Source: Sulfurovum sp. NBC37-1
GTDB taxonomy: Bacteria > Campylobacterota > Campylobacteria > Campylobacterales > Sulfurovaceae
Assembly (NCBI RefSeq): GCF_000010345.1
Contig: NC_009663.1
Span: forward strand, 186,001-250,000
Direction: 5' to 3'
DNA length: 64,000 nucleotides
Of the stretch, positions 45,312 through 52,695 are shown in pieces. The stretch's first letter is position 1, and every line of letters begins with the position of its first letter. The notes beneath the pieces are model-generated. The model did not search any database, was not told the DNA's origin, and was given only the letters and a program-made list of their open reading frames with translations. Made by a program: the position numbers and the translations under genes.

Positions 45312-46223
45312 ATGAAAATCATTAAACTATTTTTTTTGTTGACCTTTGGATTATGGTCTGAATTTAAACTAGAAATACCAAATGAAGAGAATACTGAACA
45401 GCTACAATATATTGTTGAAAATGGCTGGAATGATAAGAATGAGACTTTAAATCAGTTTATTATCAAATATGGTGAAAAATTTTTGCCAGAGGTTTTGAAG
45501 AAAATTAAAAAACCTATTTTAATAGTCGAGCCTACTCTTAATGATGTTGCTCCTATTCCAAAAATACTTTTAACAGGTGATGATTATTGGTGTCTTTTAT
45601 CATATATAAAGTACCTTGAAAATATTGGAAAGTTAGATACAGCATTGAATATATACATCAAAATTTTCAACGGATTGAATAATATTGATGAAAAGTCAGT
45701 ATTAAGTATGGTGTATCGAATTGAAATTGAGAAAAGAGCGATTAGTAGTTTAACACAGGGATTAAAAAATAATCTTTTTTCAAATGAACAAGAAAATTTT
45801 TTCAAGAACAGGCTGTCGGAACTATTATTATTTGATACAAAAATATTTTTTGAAGCACTTGAAAAAGATAGAATAGATTTGATTAAAGTTCTCAAGGCAG
45901 ATAGTGATTTCAAAGATGATTTTTTGGTAAAAGTTGATTCTTCAATAAAAAATTACAACAAAGAATACTATGCGTTAAAAAAAGAAGAATTAAAAGATTT
46001 TGATAAAAAATTTAAAGAAGAAAAAAATAAATTTTTGGAAGAATATAATAAGTGGCAAAGTTCTGACAATGAGAAAACACCTGGCTATAAAGTAATAAGA
46101 ATGGTATCAGGTATTTTAGTATTTGAAGGTGTCAAACGAATTGATAGTACAAAAATTGATTTGTGGAGGAATATAGAAACAAATAAAGCATTGATTAAAA
46201 GTTTAGAGTCAAAAACCTTATAA
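45312..46223 (+). CDS. AT-rich hypothetical secreted protein
   Basis: 303 aa. Signal peptide (IIKLFFLLTFGLWS), then a mainly helical, Lys- and Asn-rich protein with a coiled-coil-like stretch (YALKKEELKDFDKKFKEE, cut) at about 220-245. No family recognised. Base composition is clearly more AT-rich than neighbours, and related CCTTATAAAA hairpins lie on both sides; the stop TAA is inside the downstream one. Probably acquired. Confidence 0.6.
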   Translation: MKIIKLFFLLTFGLWSEFKLEIPNEENTEQLQYIVENGWNDKNETLNQFIIKYGEKFLPEVLKKIKKPILIVEPTLNDVAPIPKILLTGDDYWCLLSYIKYLENIGKLDTALNIYIKIFNGLNNIDEKSVLSMVYRIEIEKRAISSLTQGLKNNLFSNEQENFFKNRLSELLLFDTKIFFEALEKDRIDLIKVLKADSDFKDDFLVKVDSSIKNYNKEYYALKKEELKDFDKKFKEEKNKFLEEYNKWQSSDNEKTPGYKVIRMVSGILVFEGVKRIDSTKIDLWRNIETNKALIKSLESKTL

Positions 46224-46246
46224 AATATATAATTTTATAAGGTTTT
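46212..46246 (+). terminator. Perfect hairpin containing the stop of the unknown gene
   Basis: AAAACCTTATAAAA / TTTTATAAGGTTTT, 14-bp arms, third member of the CCTTATAAAA hairpin set, ending in a T-rich tract. Confidence 0.65.
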
Positions 46247-46432
46247 CTCTTTTCATTTCAGATGTTTAGAATGAAATTCTTAGTCAGAGATTATTAAAAA
46301 GATGTCATGACCGTAGGGAAACTACACTTGCAAATATAATTGTAATGCTTGAAAAGTATTACAATATGACATATTTTCAACTCCTTCCTCTTTTTCCCTC
46401 TATACTTCTAATATAAACTGGCAGGAGTACCC
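46247..46432 (+). other. Intergenic, no gene recognised
   Basis: AT-rich. Contains a hairpin TGTAATGCTT / AAGTATTACA (46341-46363). One frame through 46290-46400 lacks stops but has no start or ribosome site; it may be a gene remnant. Confidence 0.3.
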
Positions 46433-46947
46433 ATGAATGAACTCACCATACCCATCCATCATAAAATATACACACTACGTGGAAAGCAGAGATCATGCTT
46501 GATAGTGATTTGGCAGAACTATATGAAGTGGAAACAAAAGTTTTTAACCAATCAGTAAAAAGAAACAGTGAACGTTTTCCTGAAGATTTTATGTTTCAAT
46601 TGACTGAAAAAGAGTATGAAAACTTGAGGTCACAAATTGTGACCTCAAGTTTAGAACAGCATGGCGGTAGGCGATATCTACCTTACGTCTTTACCGAAAA
46701 TGGTGTCTATATGCTTTCGGCTGTACTTAAAAGTCAAGTGGCTATTGAGGTGAGTATAGAGATTATGCGTACTTTTACGAAACTCAGAGAATTTACTTTG
46801 CACTACAATGCACTGGGTAAAAAACTTATAGAACTCGAACGTAAAAATGACAAGCAGTTCAAAGAGGTGTTTGCGATCTTGGATACGCTTGTAAGTGAGA
46901 CTAAAAAAACGGATGAAAAAGTAATGGGATTTATAAGAGATGCGTGA
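46433..46947 (+). pseudogene. ORF6N-domain protein with an N-terminal frameshift
   Basis: ORF6N proteins usually start with about 20 residues ending RGK-Q and then MLDSDLAELY. Here ATG 46433, with GCAGGAG before it, encodes MNELTIPIHHKIYTLRGKQ, but 5 bases instead of a multiple of 3 separate it from MLDSDLAELYEVETKVFNQ, so the frames differ. The main frame (46495-46947, 150 aa) continues with GGRRYLPYVFTENGVYMLSAV and a C-terminal coiled coil. ORF6N is a DNA-binding domain of phage and mobile-element proteins. An internal start at 46495 could still give a shortened product. Confidence 0.7.
46621..46651. repeat. Perfect 31-bp palindrome inside the ORF6N gene
   Basis: AACTTGAGGTCACAA, one central base, TTGTGACCTCAAGTT. 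It encodes the conserved LRSQIVTSS segment. Its core also occurs in the hairpin at 45084-45104. Confidence 0.7.
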
Positions 46948-47281
46948 ACTCCCCAAAATTTTTGGTGATAAAAGTGAGGATCTGGCTACCCTGTTCCTGG
47001 AACAGGAAGGATTTATTGTCATCGAACGGAATTACTTCGCCAGAAAACTAGGGGAGATCGACATCATCGCCCAGAAAGATGAGGTACTGCATTTCATTGA
47101 AGTGAAGTCGGGAAAGGCGGACTTCGACCCTGTCTATAATGTGACGCCTGACAAGCTCAGAAAAGTAATCAATTCCGCACACTACTATATGAAAAGTAAA
47201 AAGATCGATGTTTCTTTTTCCGTAGATGCACTTATCATCCGGGGCGACGAGGTTGAATTCATTGAGAATGTTACGCTATAA
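46940..47281 (+). CDS. yraN: YraN/UPF0102 endonuclease-fold protein
   Basis: 113 aa. GDKSEDLATLFLEQEGF, RNYFARKLGEIDIIAQK and HFIEVKSGKADFDP form the PD-(D/E)XK core seen in Holliday-junction-like nucleases. Overlaps the ORF6N frame by 8 bases. In C. jejuni, as I recall, yraN lies between hom and trxA; here it is about 5 kb from hom. Confidence 0.9.
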   Translation: MRELPKIFGDKSEDLATLFLEQEGFIVIERNYFARKLGEIDIIAQKDEVLHFIEVKSGKADFDPVYNVTPDKLRKVINSAHYYMKSKKIDVSFSVDALIIRGDEVEFIENVTL

Positions 47282-47312
47282 TCATTGCAAATAATAAATA
47301 TTTAAAGAGTGA

Positions 47313-48098
47313 ATGATGAGATTGACAGAAGAAGCACTTCAGAATTTTGAAGCGAATGGTTTTTTGCTATTGCCCCAATTTGCAGACCATGAGCTCTGTG
47401 ATACGATCCGAGATATTGCCCTGGCACATCTGAAACATAAAGTACCACCTGTTGAAACTGAATTTGAGTACATTGCCAAATCGAAAGAAGAGAGAGAACG
47501 TATCTCGGATGCCCATTCTGAACAGGTCGAAAAACATATTACCGTACGCAGACTGCGTCAGGTGTATCATCGTGACATTGTTTTCAAGCAGTGGATGGAG
47601 AACGAAAAGATACGTCCAGTACTCAAGCAAATATTGGGAGAAGCCCCTGCGATCACTATCTCGCATCATAATTCCATTATGACAAAAATGCCACATACCT
47701 CTACTGAGACCTCCTGGCATCAAGATTTCCGTTACTGGCATTTTGAAACAGACAATCTGGTGAGTGTCTGGCTGGCACTAGATGAAGAGAATAGTGATAA
47801 CGGGGTATTGGAATTCATCCCCGGAAGCCATAAAATGAATTTTATACCCTCGCAGTTTGATGAGAAAGAGTATTTCTCGGACAGCCATAAAGAGAATGAG
47901 GAGATCATTGCAAAAAAAGTGAGTTATCCTCTACAGAAAGGCGATGTGGTCCTTTTTCATTGCAAACTTCTGCACAGAGCCAACAGGAACAGTACGGATG
48001 AACCGAAGATATCATTCGTCTATACAGTCAAAGGGTGCAGTAACAAAGCGATTGAGGGAACGCGTTCTTCTGAGTTTAAAGAGGTACCATTGACATAA
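47313..48098 (+). CDS. Phytanoyl-CoA dioxygenase (PhyH)-family protein
   Basis: 261 aa. Iron ligands HQD in SWHQDFRYWHF and the distal His in LLHRANRNSTDEPKISFVY, with LEFIPGSHKMNF between, define a 2-oxoglutarate/Fe(II) oxygenase. Start ATG 47313, or 47316. Substrate unknown. Not usual between yraN and trxA. Confidence 0.82.
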   Translation: MMRLTEEALQNFEANGFLLLPQFADHELCDTIRDIALAHLKHKVPPVETEFEYIAKSKEERERISDAHSEQVEKHITVRRLRQVYHRDIVFKQWMENEKIRPVLKQILGEAPAITISHHNSIMTKMPHTSTETSWHQDFRYWHFETDNLVSVWLALDEENSDNGVLEFIPGSHKMNFIPSQFDEKEYFSDSHKENEEIIAKKVSYPLQKGDVVLFHCKLLHRANRNSTDEPKISFVYTVKGCSNKAIEGTRSSEFKEVPLT

Positions 48099-48131
48099 AA
48101 AGTGTTCCCTGAAGTAATTTAGGTAAAAAAG

Positions 48132-48160
48132 TTGACAAAATAATAAATATAAGCTATAAC
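48132..48160 (+). promoter_or_regulatory. Predicted trxA promoter
   Basis: TTGACA (48132-48137), 17-base spacer, TATAAC (48155-48160). A second -10-like TATAAT lies at 48179-48184, nearer to the start. Confidence 0.55.
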
Positions 48161-48215
48161 CCATTAATGAATTTAAGATATAATTTTCAAATCAAACCAA
48201 ATAAAAGGATTTAAT

Positions 48216-48533
48216 ATGGCAAAATATGTAGAATTAACAAGCGAAAACTTTGACGCGACAGTAGCTGAAGGTGTAACAATGGTAGACTTCTGGGCTCCAT
48301 GGTGCGGACCTTGTAGAATGATCGCTCCTGTTGTTGAGGAATTGGCAGAAGAGTACGAAGGCAAGGCGACTATCGCTAAAGTGAACACTGACGAGCAGCA
48401 GGAACTTGCTGTTAAATACGGTATCAGATCTATCCCTGCGATCCTTTTCTTCAAGAACGGTGAAGTCGCAGACCAAATGGTAGGTGCCGCTTCCAAAGAT
48501 GCATTTGCAGAAAAAATAAACGCACTGCTGTAA
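48216..48533 (+). CDS. trxA: Thioredoxin
   Basis: 105 aa, usual length. Active site FWAPWCGPCRM, then DEQQELAVKYGIRSIPAILFF with the cis-proline. Reduced by TrxB, encoded 200 bases downstream beyond a repeat. Confidence 0.97.
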   Translation: MAKYVELTSENFDATVAEGVTMVDFWAPWCGPCRMIAPVVEELAEEYEGKATIAKVNTDEQQELAVKYGIRSIPAILFFKNGEVADQMVGAASKDAFAEKINALL

Positions 48534-48546
48534 GTAATATATCTTA

Positions 48547-48633
48547 CGTCATTCTGAACTTGTTTCAGAATCCCCTAAAACTTCAAAATCATTTTGAAAC
48601 CCAAAGAGATCCTGAATCGAGTTCAGGATGACG
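48547..48633. repeat. Inverted repeat of the CGTCATTCTGAAC / GTTCAGGATGACG type
   Basis: CGTCATTCTGAACTTG...AGAATC (48547-48572) faces GATCCTGAATCGAG...ATGACG (48608-48633). This motif occurs as dispersed intergenic palindromes in unrelated bacteria. Lies 13 bases after trxA, so it may also act as its terminator. Confidence 0.65.
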
Positions 48634-48736
48634 GGGATTTGAAATCTTTTAACAACCTCTTCTAAAAAATTATTAACCAAGTATTTAAAGTGTATAATTT
48701 CAGTAATTATTTGTTTAAAAATTTTAAGGATTTACC

Positions 48737-49678
48737 ATGTTAGATTGTGCAATTATCGGTGGTGGGCCTGCTGGGCTTACGGCAGGACTCTATGCGACCA
48801 GAGGCGGGCTGAAGAATGTAACCATGTTCGAAATGGGAATGCCGGGCGGACAGATCACACAGAGTTCGGAGATAGAGAACTATCCGGGATTTTTTGAGCA
48901 TGACAAAACAGGTATGGATTTCATGGATACCTGGCAGAAGCAGTGTTTTCACTTCGGTCTCAAGCATGAGATGAAAAAAGTAGAACGCATAGCAAAAACA
49001 GGTGAGCATTTTACCATTACACTTGAGGGCGGAGAACAGGTAGAAGCAAAAACGACTGTTGTCTGTACAGGATCCGTACCTAAACGTGCGGGATTCAAAG
49101 GCGAAGATGAGTTTTTCGGAAAAGGTGTAAGTACCTGTGCAACCTGCGACGGGTTCTTTTATAAAGACAAACCTGTTACCGTACTAGGTGGCGGCGATAC
49201 CGCGCTGGAAGAGGCATTGTATCTTTCCAACATCTGTTCAGATGTCTATGTGATACACCGAAGAGATACATTTAGAGCAGCCCCTCCAACGATGGAGAGA
49301 GTCGAGAAAAAAGAGAATATTCATCTTGTGACCGATTCTGTGATTGAAGAGGCGTATGGGGATGCGATGGGACTTCAGGGTATGAAGGTCAGGAATATAA
49401 AAACAGATGAAATTACAGATATGAAAAATACCGGGCTCTTTGTGTTTGTCGGGCATGATGTACGCAATGAAGTACTGAAAGATGAGAACGGTGGATTCAT
49501 CTGTGAAATGAACGACTGGGGCCAGGTAATTGTTGATCTGAGTATGAGGACATCGGTAGAAGGGCTTTATGCCGCAGGCGATCTTCGTGTCGAGGCACCA
49601 AAGCAGGTCGTGGTTGCAGCCGGTGACGGTGCGACAGCTGCATTGCAGGTAATTTCATATATTCAAGAACAGGCATAA
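48737..49678 (+). CDS. trxB: Thioredoxin reductase
   Basis: 313 aa. FAD motif [20 protein letters not shown], redox centre [14 protein letters not shown] motif [16 protein letters not shown]-terminal [15 protein letters not shown] at 48693-48698. Reduces thioredoxin with NADPH. Ten bases before dapB. Confidence 0.95.
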   Translation: MLDCAIIGGGPAGLTAGLYATRGGLKNVTMFEMGMPGGQITQSSEIENYPGFFEHDKTGMDFMDTWQKQCFHFGLKHEMKKVERIAKTGEHFTITLEGGEQVEAKTTVVCTGSVPKRAGFKGEDEFFGKGVSTCATCDGFFYKDKPVTVLGGGDTALEEALYLSNICSDVYVIHRRDTFRAAPPTMERVEKKENIHLVTDSVIEEAYGDAMGLQGMKVRNIKTDEITDMKNTGLFVFVGHDVRNEVLKDENGGFICEMNDWGQVIVDLSMRTSVEGLYAAGDLRVEAPKQVVVAAGDGATAALQVISYIQEQA

Positions 49679-49688
49679 GGATAACAGT

Positions 49689-50456
49689 ATGACAAAAGTA
49701 GGAATCGTCGGTAGTACAGGAAGAATGGGTGCGCATCTGATCAAGAATGTGCTTGAAGAAGAGGGACTGGAGCTTGCTGCGCTGCATGTATTCGATGAGC
49801 TGACGGTAGATGTCCCCGATGAAGTGCTCATCACCAATTCCATGAGTGAAGTGCTTAAAGCATGTGATGTCGTGATAGACTTCTCGGCCCCTGTCGCTAC
49901 ACAGGAGCTTTGTGAAGAAGCGCTGAAGAATCCTACGGCGCTTGTCATTGCAACGACCGGTTTTACGGCGCATCAACAGAACCTTCTGACAGAAGCGGCC
50001 AAAGAGATGCCGGTACTCTACTCTTCCAATATGTCTGCGGGCATTGCTCTTTTAAAGCAGTTGGTTGAGCAGGTTTCAGCGACGTTGAAAGATTTCGACA
50101 TAGAGATCGTAGAACAGCATCACAGACACAAAGTAGATGCACCAAGCGGCACGGCACTGACACTGGGCGAATTCGCTGCCAAAGGGCGTGGACTTGATCT
50201 TGATGATGTTCGGGTATCGGGCAGGGACGGTCAGATCGGTGCAAGAACCAAGGATGAGATTGCGGTAATGGCACTGCGCGGCGGTGACATCGTAGGGCGG
50301 CATACCGTCGGTTTCTACAATGATGGTGAATTCCTCGAGCTCAACCATACGGCAACCAGCAGGGAGACTTTTTCCAAAGGTGCCATCAGAGCGGCGAAAT
50401 GGCTGGTAGACCAGAAGAACGGTCTTTATTCGATTAATGATTGTTTAGGAATTTAA
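49689..50456 (+). CDS. dapB: 4-hydroxy-tetrahydrodipicolinate reductase
   Basis: 255 aa. NAD(P) motif VGIVGSTGRMGAHL, substrate motif EQHHRHKVDAPSGTALTLG, C-terminal HTVGFYNDGEFLEL. Lysine and meso-diaminopimelate synthesis. purF starts one base after the stop. Confidence 0.95.
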   Translation: MTKVGIVGSTGRMGAHLIKNVLEEEGLELAALHVFDELTVDVPDEVLITNSMSEVLKACDVVIDFSAPVATQELCEEALKNPTALVIATTGFTAHQQNLLTEAAKEMPVLYSSNMSAGIALLKQLVEQVSATLKDFDIEIVEQHHRHKVDAPSGTALTLGEFAAKGRGLDLDDVRVSGRDGQIGARTKDEIAVMALRGGDIVGRHTVGFYNDGEFLELNHTATSRETFSKGAIRAAKWLVDQKNGLYSINDCLGI

Positions 50457-50457
50457 T

Positions 50458-51828
50458 ATGTGTGCAATTGTCGGTGTGTTCGGTGCGAAAAAAGCTTCTA
50501 CGGTAGCCTACTACTCTCTCTTTGCGATGCAGCATCGCGGACAGGAGGCTACGGGTATCTCCACGGCGAACGGTGAGCGTATCTTCATGTACAAAAAACG
50601 CGGTATGGTGGCAGACGTTTTTTCACAGGAGACACTCGACAGTATGGAAGGCAGATGTGCTGTAGGGCATAATCGTTATTCAACGGCCGGAAGTGAATCT
50701 GCCGGGGATTCCCAGCCTGTTTTTGCAAAATACAAGTTGGGTGAGATCTCCGTCGTACATAACGGGAACCTTATTAATAAAAATGAAGTGCGTAACAGAC
50801 TGATTGATCGTGGGGCTATTTTCCAGACCGATATGGATACTGAGAATATCATTCACCTTATCGCCAAAAGCCAAAACGATGCATTGGTCGACCGTATCAA
50901 AGATATGATACATAAAATAGAGGGTGCCTACTGTCTGGCAATTCAGAGCCGCTCCAAAATGTTCGTGATCCGCGACAGATTCGGTATCCGTCCTCTCAGC
51001 CTCGGCAAGCTCAAAGACGGTGGATGGATCGTTGCATCAGAGACTTGTGCTTTTGATCTTGTAGGGGCAGAGTTCGTACGTGATGTCAGACCTGGTGAGA
51101 TGCTGATCTTCGAAGAGGGGAAGGAACCGCTTTCTGAGCAGATATTTGAACCCGATTATCACCCGTGTGCTTTTGAGTACATCTACTTTGCAAGACCGGA
51201 TTCTATTATCGATGGGAAAAATGTTTATCAGAAGCGTCTGCAGATGGGAAGACAGTTGGCTAAAGAGACACCGGCAGACATTGATCTGGTATTGCCTGTA
51301 CCTGATTCCGGGGTAGCTGCTGCCAGAGGGTATGCGGACGGACTTGGTGTGCCTTTTGAGATGGGAATCGTACGGAACCACTATGTGGGTCGAACGTTCA
51401 TTGAGCCTACGCAGGAGATCCGTGACCTTAAAGTGAAGATGAAACTCTCTCCTATTAAACATTTGATCCGTGGGAAAAGAGTAGCGATCATCGATGATTC
51501 ACTGGTAAGAGGTACGACTTCCAAGCAGATCGTCAGAATGCTGAAAGAGGCAGGTGCCAAAGAGGTACATATGCGCATCGCGGCACCGGAGATCAAATAC
51601 CCCTGCCGATACGGTATCGATACGCCGACGAAACAGGAGCTTGTTTCTACCAAATATACTCCCGAAGAGATCGCTAAAAATATGGGTGCCGATTCACTTG
51701 GTTTTTTATCCATAGAGGGATTAAAAGAGTCTCTTGGAAAAGATAGAAACTATTCACTTGTCAGTTTTGATGGGGATTACTTTGCAGGGGGAAGTGCTGA
51801 TAGCCCAGGATGTGCCGGCGGGTGTTAA
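50458..51828 (+). CDS. purF: Amidophosphoribosyltransferase
   Basis: 456 aa. N-terminal nucleophile Cys2 (MCAIVGVFG), glutaminase HRGQEATGI and AVGHNRYSTAG, PRPP site VAIIDDSLVRGTTSKQI. Cysteines in HPCAFEYIYF, KYPCRYGID and GCAGGC at the C-terminus fit the iron-sulfur class of the enzyme. First step of purine synthesis. Follows dapB by one base. Confidence 0.95.
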   Translation: MCAIVGVFGAKKASTVAYYSLFAMQHRGQEATGISTANGERIFMYKKRGMVADVFSQETLDSMEGRCAVGHNRYSTAGSESAGDSQPVFAKYKLGEISVVHNGNLINKNEVRNRLIDRGAIFQTDMDTENIIHLIAKSQNDALVDRIKDMIHKIEGAYCLAIQSRSKMFVIRDRFGIRPLSLGKLKDGGWIVASETCAFDLVGAEFVRDVRPGEMLIFEEGKEPLSEQIFEPDYHPCAFEYIYFARPDSIIDGKNVYQKRLQMGRQLAKETPADIDLVLPVPDSGVAAARGYADGLGVPFEMGIVRNHYVGRTFIEPTQEIRDLKVKMKLSPIKHLIRGKRVAIIDDSLVRGTTSKQIVRMLKEAGAKEVHMRIAAPEIKYPCRYGIDTPTKQELVSTKYTPEEIAKNMGADSLGFLSIEGLKESLGKDRNYSLVSFDGDYFAGGSADSPGCAGGC

Positions 51829-51865
51829 TGTGCTGGACTCACTGTCTTCTGCATGCAAAAACCGC

Positions 51866-51891
51866 GTAGGGTGCTGTCTCCCGACAGCACC
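51866..51891 (+). repeat. GTAG-type REP hairpin, forward copy after purF
   Basis: GTAG then GGTGCTGTC, loop TCCC, GACAGCACC. First half of an inverted pair with 51910-51936. Confidence 0.75.
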
Positions 51892-51909
51892 ACTGGTTTA
51901 AACGCAAAT

Positions 51910-51936
51910 GGTGCCGTGGGGACACGGTCACCCTAC
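51910..51936 (-). repeat. GTAG-type REP hairpin, inverted copy forming the hisIE stop
   Basis: On the minus strand GTAG, then GGTG-(A)-CCGTG, loop, CACGG-CACC. GTAG holds the TAG stop of hisIE (51933-51935). The two copies face each other as a BIME-like pair. Confidence 0.7.
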
Positions 51937-52601
51937 GATTTCTTTCTATTCTCTTTCTCTTCTATTCCCGACATACCGAAACGTCTTGCCAATTCCTGTT
52001 TTACTCTGTCCGGAGAGATCTCTCTGTATCCGAGTCCGACGAGGGTATGGTATAGCAGGTCGGCACTTTCATAGATGACCTGTTCATCACTCTCTTCGTC
52101 AATAGCGACACAGACTTCGTCCGCTTCTTCACGAATTTTGGAAAGCATCAGTTCTTTGTCATCCAGCAGTTTTTTTGTCCATGATTTCTGTTCTGCTGAG
52201 GCATTTTTGCGTTCAAGAATGGTATGGTAAAGGGTATCTACCACACCGTAAATGGCATCGGTATCGACCTCTTTGTCCAGAATGACCCTGTCCTGGAGGA
52301 CAGAAGTAAAGAAACAGCTTTTACGTCCTGTATGACAGGCGACACCGTTCTGCTTTATCTTGAGTATCACGGTATCCGCATCGCAGTCGAGCAGTACATC
52401 TTTGACTTCCTGTGTATGCCCGGAGCTTTCACCCTTTTTCCAGATCCGCTGTTTGCTTCGGCTGAAGTAGTGTGCATATCCCGTAGAGAGGGTGAGTTCA
52501 TAGGCTTCTTTATTCATGTAGGCAAGCATAAGGACATCGTTTGTCTGTGCATCCTGTGCAATGGCGGGGATAAGGGGGTTTTTGTTCCAGTCTATGGTCA
52601 T
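51933..52601 (-). CDS. hisI: Bifunctional phosphoribosyl-AMP cyclohydrolase / phosphoribosyl-ATP pyrophosphatase
   Basis: 222 aa from the ATG at 52601 (MTIDWNKNPLIPAIAQD), GGAGAA upstream; the longer frame to 52682 reads through two REPs. HisI half: NKEAYELTLSTGYAHYFSRS, zinc ligands DCDADT and GVACHTGRKSCFF. HisE half from about 125: IREEADEVCVAIDEES and YESADLLYHTLVGL. Histidine synthesis steps 2 and 3. The stop is supplied by a REP. Confidence 0.94.
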   Translation of the reverse strand: MTIDWNKNPLIPAIAQDAQTNDVLMLAYMNKEAYELTLSTGYAHYFSRSKQRIWKKGESSGHTQEVKDVLLDCDADTVILKIKQNGVACHTGRKSCFFTSVLQDRVILDKEVDTDAIYGVVDTLYHTILERKNASAEQKSWTKKLLDDKELMLSKIREEADEVCVAIDEESDEQVIYESADLLYHTLVGLGYREISPDRVKQELARRFGMSGIEEKENRKKS

Positions 52602-52620
52602 TATGATAATTTCTCCATGT

Positions 52621-52642
52621 GTAGGGTGTGCAATTGCACACC
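52621..52642 (+). repeat. GTAG-type REP hairpin upstream of hisIE, forward copy
   Basis: GTAG then the perfect palindrome GGTGTGCAATTGCACACC. Same family as 42527 with one base pair changed on both sides. Confidence 0.8.
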
Positions 52643-52667
52643 GATGATATCTATTCTTTTTATCTGT

Positions 52668-52689
52668 GGTGTGCAATTGCACACCCTAC
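52668..52689 (-). repeat. GTAG-type REP hairpin downstream of the SPFH gene, inverted copy
   Basis: Exact inverted copy of 52621-52642, 25 bases apart from it. Lies 6 bases beyond the SPFH stop, so again directly behind a gene. Confidence 0.8.
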
Positions 52690-52695
52690 GAGATA

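Noticed and set aside
52602-52682. N-terminal extension of hisIE
   Set aside because: The extra codons come from two REP palindromes and do not match the HisI start.
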